Source: Morinoia aosen (lineage: Eukaryota > Arthropoda > Malacostraca > Amphipoda > Talitridae). Taken from it: a stretch of DNA of 64,000 nucleotides. The DNA lies in assembly GCA_030386875.1 (NCBI GenBank), contig CM059569.1:37983842-38047841 (forward strand). The letters run 5' to 3'. The notes beneath the pieces were generated by a model. The model ran no database searches, was not told where the DNA came from, and saw only the letters and a list, made by a program, of their open reading frames with translations. The position numbers and the translations under genes are program-made. This document shows positions 1 through 14,400 of the stretch, in pieces (positions within the stretch are counted from its first letter, which is position 1; every line of letters starts with the position of its first letter).

Positions 1-300
1 TGTGTGAGGGCTCAAGCTGAGAGTCAGTAGGCCTTCTTTTTCTTTAAATAAAATGTTTTTTGTTATGTTAAGGACCACCTTTATTCAGTACACTGCTGTC
101 CTATTTTTCAGCACCTACTGCTTTCTTCTTCAATTTTTATTTTGTTTAATGAACTTCTTTCTCAGCTTAGTGCTTCTATGCCTCTTCTCGATATATTCTG
201 CATTCTTTCATCTCCATACTGAATGGTTCCTTCCTCTCTTCAATATGCTCTTTTTTTTGTAGCGGTTAGGGAGGCTTAAGCTAACATATAACCTAATCTA
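1..300 (+). repeat. Dispersed repeat R1, copy 1
   Basis: About 300 bp, possibly cut by the window edge. It begins with a ggctcaagctgagag head, has a pyrimidine-rich middle (ctgctgtcctatttttcagc, ctccatactgaatgg) and ends gggaggcttaagctaac. The same order of motifs recurs at 4706, 5728, 31339, 34138, 35118, 36832, 38285 and 62012. No TIR or coding capacity is seen; the class is unknown. Confidence 0.75.
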
Positions 301-982
301 AAGTTTGAGTTGACGAATCCCAGGTCGGCAACTTGATATGCCTGCGCTATGCCTGTGAGCGCGCATCAATGCACGTAGCATTTATTTAGATTTTATCTCA
401 GGCTGGAGGGGCTAATATTTGCCAGAATATAACTAACCATGTATGTGATCTCAATATAATTATTATTTTGTACTGTCAATTGACGAATGGAGCTAGTATC
501 TCACTGAAATTGGATGTTTTTTTTACTAATCTTATGTTCTATTGTTTATAGTGATTACATCTCAACTGCAAAACTTTCATCCTCATTTTGACCTGCAAAA
601 TGCCCATTATTTTCATTGCTCTGCAGGAAGAAAAACCAGTTCAGTATCTTAGGATTGACGTTCTTGTTTACTAGAGGTACTTTACTTACGCTGCATTATA
701 GCAGTTCAGATACACTTGATCAGCTTTAGGACCAGTCATTAATATTTAGGGTAGAGTGCAGGTCAACCAACCTTTTTTAGGGCCTCGCCAGTGCAGGTCA
801 ACTAACTAGTCAACTCGAGTTTTGCCATCTAATGTGTTTACCTTGATTTTTTACCTCGCCTTCAGTTAGTGGTTGGGAGGGGGGGGGGCTTGAACCAACA
901 TCTAATCTGCCTTACCTCCATTTTTTATTTTCTCACCTTCATTTAGCTGTTAAAATTTTATGACGTGTTTTCTGTGTGGCAG
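1..982 (+). other. PWP2 intron, left-edge part
   Basis: No exon seen. Bases 1-300 are an R1 repeat. The motif agtgcaggtcaac occurs twice (about 754 and 789). A G-run lies near 880, and the acceptor for the first visible PWP2 exon ends at 982. Confidence 0.6.
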
Positions 983-3900
983 ACTGGTGGTGTTTGGCAG
1001 CAAAGACGCGGTCACGCGCGTTGTGCCCGTGAAGCTCATGGACATCGGGCGGCAGGTGGTCGAGTTGAGCAGCGGCAGCTTTGCCATCAGAGGCGTCCAC
1101 TTCATAGACAACTCATACGACTTCTTCGTGGTACGTCGTCCCTTCTGGACTTGGTCATCTGACAGTGTGGTGTTGACTGAGCTTATTTGTGTTGTCATCT
1201 CAGTGTTGTGTTGACAGCATATTTATTCTAATGCTCTAAGCTCGTACATTTGACCTTTCTGCACCTTTGGAAGAGAACTTGTTTCCTTATTAAGAAAACT
1301 GCACCTTATTCAATTGCTGTCTAAATTAATTAGCGTTAGGTTTGCTGTACATTGCTGTGTACGCTTTCTGCTTGGTTACCTGCTGCTGAATATTTGAGAT
1401 ATGAGTTAGAAAATTTTGCTTTGATGCACTAGGGGTGTATAACTGTTTCTAAAATAGTGATTAGAAACGGTATCAGTTTTCTGAGTTGAACCTTTTGTAC
1501 ATTGCAGCCCAGAGTTCTTGTGATGGTGTGCATCTTGCTTGCTATGTCGTGCTTTCTTTTATTGCATCCTTGCCAACTTGGCAATAGGAACTGTGTGTGT
1601 GTGTCTTTGCACTGGTGAAGGTTGCTTCTGGTGCGCTTTTCAATTTAATTTCCTCAACTTCAGTTGTTGTAATTTCTGTTATAAATTCGAGACCTGACTA
1701 AGATTGCCTCCATAGCTATGAACTTTGTTTAAATAAATTTCATAGCTACACAGGCAATCGTGTATCACAGGCAATAGCACAGCCACAATTTTGTGCACTA
1801 TATTTCGGTTGCAAGTCTCTGAGTTTGAGATTCTGTTGATGAGGTGAGCTATGTATTTTACTTTGAAAAAAATTCTTTTTAGATCGGCAAAAGTGGCAAC
1901 ATCCTTCGCTTCAAGTGTAACTTGAACCCCGAGGAGCTACGCGAGAAGACTTCAAGGGCCAAGTCTGATGAGACAAAGCATTTGAAAGAAATGCTTGATG
2001 CTGAAGACTGCGAGGATGTTCAAACTTGGAAGAAGAAACATCCAGTAGAAAACAGTGAGTTGATGTCTTCATGGTGCAGTCATGTAAAGTTGGGTTGCTT
2101 CATTTCTGGGGCAAAGAGTCAGAATACGTAATAGATTTTATAGAAGAATTTTTATGTACTGAAATATGGTTTATTTATTTGCTTGTAGTTCAAAAATCGC
2201 CTAATTTACTTTGCTGCCTGCTATTCTGGTGTATATTCACCAATCTGTTCTCAAGTCGTTCATCTGTAGCTTCCACAGCTGCATCTCAACTTTTCTTTAT
2301 ATGTTCCTGTTGAAAACTATCATAACTCATGTCGTATGACATTTGCAAACACCTTACATTCTGAGCCATGCTCTTGATTTTTATACTATCCTGTGCCATT
2401 GAAAAATTCTCTTTTCTGTAACAGCATGGCTGACGTTCAGTTGCGACTACCGGCGCTCCATCGCGACGTTGCTGCACCTGGAGGTGCCGGAGCACAAGTC
2501 TGCGGACACGACCACGTCTGCAGCGCTGCTGGCTCTCGCTAACGACAGCGAGGACCAGCGCCGCACCGCCACTGCCGGCGTCACGGCCACCTGCTACCAC
2601 GGCCTGTCCAAGCTACTCGTGGTGGCGTGCGACACCGGCGACTTCGCCGTCATGGACACCAGTGATGAGTGTGCTGTGCTACACTCGCTCAACGTCTCCA
2701 GTCAGGTGAGGTGTGCCAGGGAATTCTTGGTGAAGTGCTCCGTTTTGCGGAGATTTTGCGTGTGGTAGTGTGGGTTAATTCTTTTCTAGTTTTGGTTTGG
2801 AGTATTGTTTGTGTGTGGTATTATTTCCTACATGCCTATAAGTATATTGTTATTATGATTATGGTTACTGTTAAATTTTAGTTTCTGTGGAAATTTTGTA
2901 CGCATGAGTCTTTGTTGCCCTTGCATAGTTTTTTGTCTTCTCATATTATTTTTGGTATTTAGGCCCTCAACCTGACTCAAAACTGACTATCTCATGCAGG
3001 TGATCAGCAGCGTTGCTCTCAACCTGACCGGAGACTGGCTGGCATTGGGTGTGGCAGACGCAGGGCAGCTGCTCGTGTGGGAGCTGCGCAGCGAGACCTA
3101 CAAGCTGAAGCAGCAGGGGCACCGCAAGTGCATGAGTGTCGTGGCGTACAGCCCCGACGGCTCTCGGCTCGCCAGCGGGGGAGAGGACTGCAAGGTGGGT
3201 GAGGGGTGTGGTAGAGGGAACAAGATAGTCATTTCTGTGGGGGAAAATACATCTCATCTTGTTCGGCTAGCCAATAAAATGGCTTCATTTGAAACACTCT
3301 GTATGACGTCACCATTGCGACATGTCGTTAGGCCAATAGTTGTGCCAGATTTGGGGGTAGCAGTGCTGCCAGATGCAATATGAGCGTTGCTATTGGTTCG
3401 TTGCCGTGACGTCAGCATTGCCACATAATCGACGAAAAAAGGCTGGTTTGACCCTGCCTTGTTTCATCTACCGTGGTGAGGGGTGATGGGTGCGGCTGCT
3501 TGAGCTGCCACCTCGTGCCATGTCAAGCTGCTGATTACTTTTGGGCTCTTATTAACTCTTCGTTAACACGTTGCTTGCCATACGACTGTCGTTTGAAGAT
3601 GAATTTACAACCTTTTGGATTAAATGGTATTTTATGGATTCAGCTGATGTTTTATATTTATAGAATTGCCAACAACTTTTGACTTAAATTTAAATTGGAT
3701 ATTGAACTCCAGTTGAGAACCCATTGCAGTCAATGTGTTAATTGGTGTGTGACTCGCGTTGTTCTACAGATAAACACATTTGAGTGAAGCTTAACTTATT
3801 TAAATATTAATTGTGAATTTTTTTAGTTTTTTCTTTCTATACGAGTGCTTTCAGCCACTACCTTATGTGTACTTCTATTTATCTCAGTATTCTTAACTTT

Positions 3901-5397
3901 GTCTGAAAAATGTTGAAGTTCAGCTGTATTAATTCGAGGGAGAAATGATTAACTGGTTGTTTATGTTTGCACGAGCTTTTTGGATAGCATTTCTGTAAAT
4001 GTTTGAAATAGTATTATATAGCGTTTGCTTCAAGGTATATGCGTAGATTCAGTGAAAAATTAACCATCAATTTAGTAGCTTTCTGCTGGCTCCTAAGTTT
4101 CTGAGCCTATAAATATGAACAGGAAGTGTGATCCTGTTGATATTTATTCCATGATGGAGAAGTTATCTAATCCTTGTCTTTGCACCCTGTGCATCCTCAT
4201 TTTGTGATTTTCTTATTAAAGTTACTTAATTTAGATGCAGATCATGAAAGGTACTCAAGCCTAACCTACTCAGTACTGAACTTTAAACTATTGTTAGTGA
4301 TACAGTCATACCTGACGTAAAGTGTTCCGTGCCAGGTGAAGATTTGGTGTGCTGTGTCGTCCTTCTGCTTCGTGACGTTCAGCGAGCACACGGCACCCAT
4401 CACAGGGGTCGTGTTCACCCAGTCTGGGGGGGCGGTGCTCTCGTCTTCAGAGGACGGTGAGGAGACTGCGTGTTTTGTTTGCTCCTATTGTGACTGTGTC
4501 ACTGTGGTGCCTCGTTATGGTGGAAACACCCTGCTCAGCTATCATCTTGTGCCCAATGTTGGTGTGATTCACACACCTCTTTGAGCTACTCAATGCTACT
4601 CTCGAAATTTTGTTGAAGTGGTCTCATCTCACCAGCTTGTTAATCATGTGTGGGTGCAACCCTCAAGGCGATCCAAGTTTTTTGTTAATGGTAATTGCTG
4701 GTTCTAGGGGAAAATGTGTGGTCGTAGGCTGAGAGTTGGGTAGCTCTTCTTTTTGTTTTGGGGTTGAAATAACGTGTTTTTTTTTTGTATAGTGAAGGAC
4801 CATCTGTTTTTGAATCACTGCTGTCCTGTTTTTTAGCTCCTCTGATTTTCTTTTTGAACTTTACTTTTATCTTGATTCATAACCTTCCTCCTTAACTTAC
4901 AGTTTATATGCGCACAGAATTTTGTGTGGGAACATACTCTGTCCATAGATTCTGTGTTTTCTTAACTCCATACTAAATGATCCTTACTCTCTTTGAACAT
5001 CTTTGTTGTTGTGGTAAGGGGGCTAAAACTTGCTTATTATCAATCAACATGTGCGCAGGAACGGTGCGTGCCTTCGACTTGACAAGATACAGGAACTTCA
5101 AGACGCTCACATCCCCTCGCAGCACACAGTTTACCTGCCTTGCTGTCGACTCTTCAGGAGAGCTCGTTGCTGCAGGTGGCAAAGATTGCCATCAAATCTA
5201 CATCTTTTCCCTCAAGCTTGGATCCTTATTAGAGGTGCGTGTTCCAAACTTCTTGCCTTGGGTGTTATGTATCTGATGTTCCGAGCTTGCTTCATCATGT
5301 CAGAGGACTATCGTTTTAGTTTTCATGGTAATGTATGCTTAGCAACAGCTTTGTTTACATGTACTTTGCCTGTCAGGTTTTTAGGTTTGCGTATAAA

Positions 5398-5429
<32 letters not shown>

Positions 5430-8400
5430 TTCTATTTATTTCTTATTTTTTCAACCTGAAAAGTCTTCGAAATGTATCGTCGAACTTGCTGCTTTGGATT
5501 TACTAGGGATTGCTTTTGAGTTAGGGAAGCAATACTGCTAGATTTCATCAGCTATAGATGGGCTTTCTGAATGTCTATCTTTTGTGTCCCATTAGTTTTT
5601 CATTTTTCATGCCTCCTTTGCTACCTCTTCTTTGTGTTCTTTCTTAACTTGCTGTTGCTGTGTGTAGGGTATTCTGTGTACATAAATGATCTGTTTTTAA
5701 ACTCTGTACCAAAAAGTTCTATTTCTTTGCCCTTTCAAGACCACTTATGTTCTGGTTAGCAAATTTTTAACTCACTATTGTCCTTTTTTCAGCCCCCACT
5801 ACTTTCTTTTTCAACTTTTAGCTTGTTTCATAAACTTCTTAAATTACTGTTTCTTAAGCTTTTTAAATTACTGTTTCTATGTCCCTTCTGGACAGATTCT
5901 GTGTTCTCTTATCTCCATACTAAATGGTTCCTTCCTCTCTTTGAAACGCTTTTTCTACTTTAACCGTTTGGGAGGCTTAAACTAACATCTAATGTAATCT
6001 TTTAACGCTCTACAATGGCAACAGTAACTACTCTGGAGTGCCATGTAAATTACAAATTTGCGTGCCGTGCAGGTGCTCAGTGGCCACAAGGGCCCTGTGA
6101 CAAGCGTGTGCTTCTCCATGGTAACCGGGAGCAGCTTCCTGGCGTCCACAGCCCTCGATGGCTCCCTCAAGCTCTGGGACAGCATCAACACCTCCTCTGC
6201 CAGGGAAACCATCGACCTCCATGCTGACGGTCAGTTTTGCACGTACAATGGCACCTCCTTTAGAGGATTTGTTGGCATTGCGGTGCTTCCAATTTTTCCA
6301 ATGAAATTGTCGGAGTTGTGGAGCCGTTTGTTGGTATGGGTGTTTGATCTTTATTTATTTTGTAGCTCAGTTGTAGTGTATTTTTCCTTCTTAAAATGTA
6401 TGTTTATTTTTATAGTTGAGAATGAGGATACCTAACCTGAAGGTATACAAGGTGTGTTGGAGTCATCTAAACCTTTGAAGTGCGGGCTTGTATGTAGTCT
6501 TGTTAAAATAAAAATGAAGTGAGGCCGAAAATGTGAGGGAATTTTGTTAAGAACCGTCGTGATTGAGTGGAGCAGGAAGAACGCTGGGTGGGATGTAAGA
6601 GATATTTATTGAAAATCGTAACACATGTCTTTAAAAGTGTTATAAGTAGAGAGTGCATAACCTTCCTACTTAAGAAGGTAAAATGTTGGTTTATGGCGAG
6701 ATGTGCAATCAGAATTGAACTAAAGGGCATGCACAGGTGTGATATGATGTGCCATTAATGTACAAAAAGTGCGGATGTTGAGAGGTTAACAACTTGTCTG
6801 TACAGGTGTGTGCGTGCAGCTGCGGCCGGACGGGGAGCAGGTGTGCGTGAGCACTATGGACGGGCAGCTGAACATGTTCAACACGAGCACGGCTGCGCAC
6901 GAGGGCTGCATCGAGGGGCGCCGGGACATGGGGCTCATCAGGAAGGACACCGACCAGATCACTGCTGAGAAGATGCAGCTCTCCAAGTAAGGCAGTGCAC
7001 TTTTGGATTGTGCTGCTATTAGTGTTCTCATTTGAATTAACAAGTGAGGCAGCTTGCTGTTTGGTCGAGGAGAGTTCTATACCCTGGTTTTAATGTTTCC
7101 CTTTAAATAGAATATATTTTGACTAGGAATTGCGTTCTTCGTAGGGGCCTATGCGACTGTCATCACAGAATGACTCGGTAGAAGACCATGAATGGAATGG
7201 TTCATCTTTGTGGGGGTTTTGATGGGAAGTTAAGGAATGTCATGACTAAGAGACGCTGCTCACAAACTTGGAGAATACCTGCTTTACTTGAGTAATCATG
7301 CTTTGGCTAAATTTCTCTTGCTGTCTCACATGGGTAGCTACCTCTTTGTTCTTTCATGCTCAACACCTCGACAGAAAGATTGTTCTTTTAATTGTTTGAT
7401 GGGACTCGTGAGAACACGCGTCATCCCCATTCAAATGGTGAGTCTTTGGGGAGAGCTACTCAAACTACTTTTAAAAATAGTTTACGCTCATAGCAGTATT
7501 GTCATTTGGCTGAATGTAAGGAAAAATTGTAATCATGTTATTGCTGGCCAGGAAGATAAAAACCAAGAGAAGAAAAATGAGAGAAAGGCAGGCATAAGCA
7601 CACCCACGTAATTCCCAACTGCAGTAGACAGAAAAGTGTAGATTACTCATTGACAAAATGTGCAGGAATATACCATACCATTTATATCGTATATCTGAAG
7701 TAAACAATTTTAACCAATTTATTTACCACAGGTGATACAGAGGTAGAATATTTCTTAAGTCTAGAACAATGGTCAAATTCGAGTATAGATACCTGTGGGC
7801 CCGAACAAGTTCAGCGACTTCTAGGGCATCATACCATCACGTTGTTCTAAGGTGTACAATAATGTTTAACCTAATTCACTTAACCTAGTTTTGCATTAGA
7901 CTGATAAATGAGATAATGAAATAATTACGAAGTAAAACCAAGTAAAATAAATACGAAGTAAAACCAAATTGTAACAAAAATAATCTGAGTCACAATTTTC
8001 TTTCAGATACTTCCGCGTGCTGTGCTACTCAAGCGACGGCCGCAACATCGTGGCAGGGGGCGAGAGCAAGCACGTGTGTGTGTACAGCACCGCGCACCAG
8101 CTCCTCATCAAGAAGTTCACTATCACCAAAAACCGCACCATGGACGGCGCTCTTGTTAGTACCTGCGTTTGTGTGTCTGGCTTATGAGTTGTGCGTAGTA
8201 CTTGCATCTGTGTCTGGCTGATGGCTTTTACGTTCTCCTTCATATCTTGAAAGGGTGAAGCCCTTATTTGATTAGTAGGGTGAGTCTATCTAACGCTGTG
8301 GGAGGCACAGCTAGGTTACCTCAGCAATTTATAGCCTTAGGGACTCTTGCTTTTGTGCATGAGTGACAGAAGTAATGAGCTTAGATCATAGCATGTGTGC

Positions 8401-11400
8401 AAAGAGACGTTTGTACAAATGTGACCGGTACACTCACATTTACTTTTCAACTGCTTTTGCAGGATGTCAGTCAACAATGTTGGCTCTATGAGTACTTGTG
8501 AAGTAAGATTTAAATGACCTAATTTGTAGACAATAAGTCGTGCAAGCCAAGAAACGTGTGCTGTAGAGTTATTTTTAGTGGGAATGTTACTGGAGTGGTT
8601 GTGTGGATATTGTGATACTGAGAACCTTTCGCCTCCTACGTACTTCATTTTCAGGAGATAAAAAAATGTTAGTGTCAATATTTCGCCATGTCTAAATCGT
8701 CTAGTGTGAATAAACTGTGAACCGTTGCGTGATTTGAACACCATTGGTAGTGTGTACTGAGTCCAGAGGTGTGTTGGACTGATGAGTTGAGATCAGCATT
8801 AGGTAAAACGCATATTTGAAGACATAGACATGGTTTGACGTAAGTGAGCCAATTTAAAAACCTTGTTGCCACGTCGCATGTGAGGGATTTGAAGGCATGG
8901 ACATTGTTTGACATCCGTGAGCAAATTTAGAACCTTTGTCCGTGTGAGGAATGCCTTAGCTGAGCTGGTAATTCTCGTGTGTGCAGGGAGCGTACGACAG
9001 GTTCAGCATGTCCCACAACGGCATCAACATGAACACTGTGGAAGAGCGCACGGACCGCAACGAGGTGTCTGCAGACCGCGGCATCAAGCTGCCTGGCGTG
9101 GCCAAGGGAGACAAGTCCTTGATTGCCTTCAGAACTGAAATTCTTGTCTCGGATATCTCCTTTGCCCCCACAGGTGCGTGTTCGAGGTAGCAAAACTGGT
9201 CAGTTCAAAGCGCGATGAATTGTTGCGTGGCTATTTTGTCAGATGGTTTGAGAATTGTTATCAGCTATGAATTTTTAAATTAGCTTTGTTGAATTTCTCC
9301 TTTGCTCTAAAAGATTCATCGCATAAGTTCTGCATGGTTTTTAGTAGGTACTGTATGAGCAAATCTCTTGGAAGTGCACTTTTATATGATTGCACGCCTG
9401 CATCACTCAAGTAAATACTCGCCTCAGGAATTCTCTTCAACACAGTCGGTGTTATCCTTGTGTAAGGGAAGTGCATTTTTACTAGACAGAAGACTTCTCA
9501 TAATTTTACATTTAAAGACTGCTTGTGATTCGCCGCCCTATGTGCGCTTTAGCGTCAGTAATTTTTTTTACGGAAACTTGAATGAAATTGAATCAAACTT
9601 CTCTTATTGGATGTGCACAAATGAAATCGTGTAATTATTAATCAGTTTATTTCTTATATTTTGGAAAAAAATATTCTAGCGCCCTGAATGCTAGAGGATA
9701 GTGTAGGGTGTTGATGTGCATGTTCATGGAGGCTCAGTTGAGCTACAACAGGGTACAAGAAACAAGGTAGGGTCAAACCAGTCTTTTTTCGTCGATGGCA
9801 ATGCTGACGTCATGGCTTGGAACCAATAGCAGCACTCATATTGCATCTGGCAACACTGCTAGCCCCAAATCTGGCACCAGTATTGGTCTATTGACATGTT
9901 GCAATGGTGACGTCATCCAGTGTGTTTGAAATGAAGCCTTTCAATTGACTAGCCGAACAATAGGTGTTAATTTTCCTCATAGAAATGACCTTACCTTGTT
10001 TCCTGTACCGTGAGCCACAGCTACATGAGAACGTTGTTGCCGCAGGACGCAGCTTTGTGGTGTGCTGCTCCGAGGGCCTCCTCATCTACTCCCAGGACAC
10101 CGACTGGCTCTTCGACCCCGTGTGTCTGGACATAGAGAACACGCCCTCCGCCGTCAGGAGACGTCTTCTGCGGCAGGAGTGGAGTATGGGTGAGTCTGGA
10201 CCTTGTTTTGCTGCTGCTGTGCTGATCAATTTGTACATGTCTTCTCCACAGGCGCATGGTCTGTTGCAACTCACAATTTTTGTACCCTCTGACTTGTATA
10301 TTTGTTTTAGTTGTTTTAGAAGAAGAAATTTCATTCTTTCCGTGCTGTGCTTTTGATCTAAGACTGTTAATAATGCATTATTAAATATTGTACAGGGATT
10401 TTACTGCAAAAATTCACCTTTTTGTATTTGTAACACGTTTGCAATTTATCTGACAGCAAATTAAGGAGACCGTCCCGGCTGTTCAACTTTTTTCGTCCGA
10501 TTCGTTTGAAAGTTGGCCAGTATATGTATTTTGTAAAAGTAAACCTTTTTTACTCCTGTCGTTTTTTCGATTTAGGCCTTAGTTTTTTTTTTTGACGAAA
10601 AATGTGTTTTTGGTATATTTTTATTGATATTTCAGATTGGAACTCCTCCTTCAGTTTTGATGCTAGAACAAAAACAAAGACAGTTTTAGAACCCTTGGAA
10701 CATTTCTAACAAACTCAAATTCGGCTTTTTTTGAAATTCAAATTTTTTCTATTTATTCAAAATTTTTTGATATTTCAAAAATCAGCAACATTTTTTGGGG
10801 TTTAGAGCTATATATTTTTTCAAAGAATTCGAATTTGAAAAAAAGGCGAATTTGAGTTTGTTAGAAATGTTTCAAGGATTCTAAAACTGTCTTTGGATTG
10901 GTTCTAGCATCAAAACTCGAGAACTAGTCCCAGGATGAATGTTGAAAGTTAGAATTGTTGGGTATAGCAAAAAATAAAATTTTTTGTTGAAGTGTAATAT
11001 AATGAACATTTGATGTAATTGAATGCAGTTTTAATTTTTATTTCGATACTTTCCATACATAACTTCATATTAAAAGTGTGAATTGTGATTTCAAAAAAAA
11101 AAAAAATTATTTTTTTTTCAACAAAATGAATTTTTTTATTTTCAGTCTGATTCTTATAAAATTTGACTATGATATGTAACCTTTGAAAATAAACACAATT
11201 GATTCTATTCATTTTTTTGTTTCAGGCCTTAGATTTTGCAAAAATTTGACATATTGGTTTTCAGATATTGATATTTCACTAATATTGATATTTCATAATG
11301 GAACTCCTCCTTCAGTTTTGATGCTAGAGCAAAAGCAAAGACCGTTTTAGAATCCTTGGAACATTTCTAACAAACTCAAATTGAGCTTTTTTTCCATTTC

Positions 11401-14400
11401 CTATTTGTTCTCTTTTTATGTGGGGTCAAAATCGGGAAAAAATGGAATATTTTGGGTGCTTTTCATTCATATTGATATTTCAAAATGGAACTCCTCCTTC
11501 AGTTTTGATGCTAGAAAAAAAGCAAAGACCGTTTTAGAATCCTTGGAACATTTCTAACAAACTCACATTGAGCTTTTTTTCCATTTCCTATTTGTTCTCT
11601 TTTTATGTGGGGTCAAAAGCGGAAAAATTGAAAAAAAATTTGGTCGCCTTACCCCCCCCCCGGGGGGGGGGGGGGGGAAATTATTGTCCGTAGCGCCATA
11701 AAATTTTAGGAACGAATAGTCTACCACCTAAGGGTCCTTTTACAACAAAAACATGAGAAATGACCCCCGGACCGACAGGGGCCTGGCAGAGGCCTGGGAT
11801 GGTCTCCTTAAGCTTGTCTTTCTTTCATCTTCATCTTTCTCATCATTGTCAGTGGACGTTGATGTTTAGAAAATATATATTTGGTAATGATGCTTAGTTA
11901 CGCGATGGTTGATATTGTGTGCGTGTGTCATTCCAGCTCTGATGATGGCCATCAAGCTGAACATCAGCTCAGTGAAGCAAGAGGTGCTCGAGTCCATCCC
12001 TGTTGATGCAAGTAAGTTGCTGAACCCGAGGCGAGCGTGGCGCTAGTAAATGATACACCGTGGCCTAGCTAAATTTAAAGCCAATTTGTCTTTGGATTTG
12101 TGAGGCCAAACTTTGCTTCAGTGAAACCGTATTCTAATCAGATGTTAAATATAAACGTGTATTTATATTCGTTTGACTTCTTACTACTTAATAGTCGTGG
12201 TGTTGGTGGCGGTTGGCATGCAAACCTCTTCTAAACCTAGTCATTCACTACTAAACCTAGTCGACTAAACGTAGCCTAGTCTTGATTAAACCTAGGCGCA
12301 CCTAAACAAGATCCAATGATCGCTGTAGTCGGTCAGGTTCTACAAGGCTTGAATAGCAATGACGACCCTAGCATTTTGGTCTGCCTTGACACCTGAAGCT
12401 TTTAATGGAGTTCTATTTTGTATTTCAGTTTCATCTCATGTATCAAGTCGGCATTTTCGTGAGATATTAGTTGTTTTATTGGCTGTCTTATCAATTTCGA
12501 CCATTTTCATCTTCTTTTCATTCCTTAATGCGATTAGTGAGTTTCACCATTGTCATTTTCTCTCATCATTTGCATGGCATTTAATCATTTATTATGACTC
12601 ATATGAATATTATATAATAAGTAACGACTTACTGATGCAAATGCTATATTTTAAGCAAGTGCAATTAGTTGATTTCCTTACATAAATGTGATACGCAAAT
12701 GAAACTTGCATTCAGGGGTTAGGTTTTGTTTTTCATTAAAGTCCTTTTGTTTGTAACTCACAAGTTAAGTTGCTGCGTTGACGAATTTGTTGCTTACCAT
12801 ATTTTTCTTGCATTTCTCTTTGTACGTATCATTAGCAAGGTTCAGTACCAGCAGGGTTGTAAATTCGCATTTTCCTGGACCGAATGTACACTTTTGGGCA
12901 ATGTTAAACAAAAGTTTTGCTATAAAAACCACCCAGCATCTGTAAAGCTCTTATAGAATATTTACTAGAAAATGGCAGGAACCAGAAAAAGTGCAATTTG
13001 GTGGTCTGGTGGGCGAGACACGTGAAGTTTTTCTGTTTATTGTGTGCAGTGAACGTGGTGCTGTCTGGCCTGGCGCCGCTGTACGTGGAGGGCCTGCTGC
13101 AGCACCTGGCCCAGGGCCTGGAGGGCACGCGGCACGTGGGACTGTACGCGCGCTGGGCCCGGCAGGTGCTCTACCTGCACGGCCGCACCCTCAAGCCCAG
13201 GGCACCGCAGATCATCTCCGCCATCAACGCCCTCCACCGGGCGCTCAACTTCCACCACGTCTCTCTCAGCAAGCTGTGAGTTGCTGCCTGGCCTCATTTC
13301 TGAAAACATTGTCAGAAAAAGTCAATCCTCGGTGAACACAGTGTGAACTTTTTTCATCAGCTCGAGTGGGATTTCTGTGCTTTGGAAGTCGTATCAACCT
13401 GCATTGCTGTATCACCCACTGCCTCTCTTGTTGCCGAGCTGGGAAATACTTTAGAGTTCATGCCTAGTTATCTGTACTTTTTTGTATGATCTTATTTGTC
13501 TACTTATACTTGTGAGGCTTCCTGTTGAGGTGTAATGAACTCTGAGAATTTTTATCATTATTTCTGTGACAGTGGTAATTCTGTTGTGGAGTGTGTCATG
13601 AGAGTGCTCTCAATTGCTTCTAATTGAGGCTACAGGCTTATATGGTGTCCCATTGACACAGATCATTGATGACCAGCGCTGTCAGGTGAGAAAGTGGTTG
13701 GTACCAACTGCTCACTGTAGTCAGCTGTGGGCACCAACTGCTCACTGTAGTCAGCTGTGGGCACCAACTGCTCACTGTAGTCGGCTCACGTGACAACACT
13801 GCTGTAAGGAGAAGTAGTACATCCCTGCTCACCACAACCTTTCTCCCTCACAGGTGTGCTGCCAACGAGTTCACCCTGGCGTACCTGAGGCAGCAGGGCG
13901 CCGTCCTTAAGCACCGTAAACAAGTAAGTTAACATTGAATTTTTTAATTTTCTGCTTTGAACTATGTTCATACCTGAACAATGAATTTTAATCTTTCTAT
14001 GAACTGTATTGGTTTATGAATACCTGAAGAATCAATTTCAACTTACGTTGAAATTGACATTATTAGCACTTGACTCCATGATTTCTGTGTAGTTAACTGT
14101 GGATGGTTTCCACGGACGTATTTATACTGCGCATATTTGTGCAGTGAGATCATTTTTTAGTGAACAAACAAGATGAAAGTTACTTGATGGAAGGACTAGT
14201 AGACATGTGTTGAGTAGGACAGACCACGTCCTGTACTTTTTCCTGCATGATTCTTCTGTACGTCTCGGGATAGTCTCTTTCTAAATGTTTGTTCTTATTT
14301 TGAAAGATTTGCGTGAACACGTGGCAGATCTTACCACGATTCATTTATATTTTGAGTTTCATTGCTTTTTGGACTCGTGATGGCCACATCGCTCACTAAA

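Noticed and set aside
12230-12305. Telomere-like aaacctag repeats in a PWP2 intron
   Set aside because: The motif is irregular and does not form a TTAGG or TTAGGG array.
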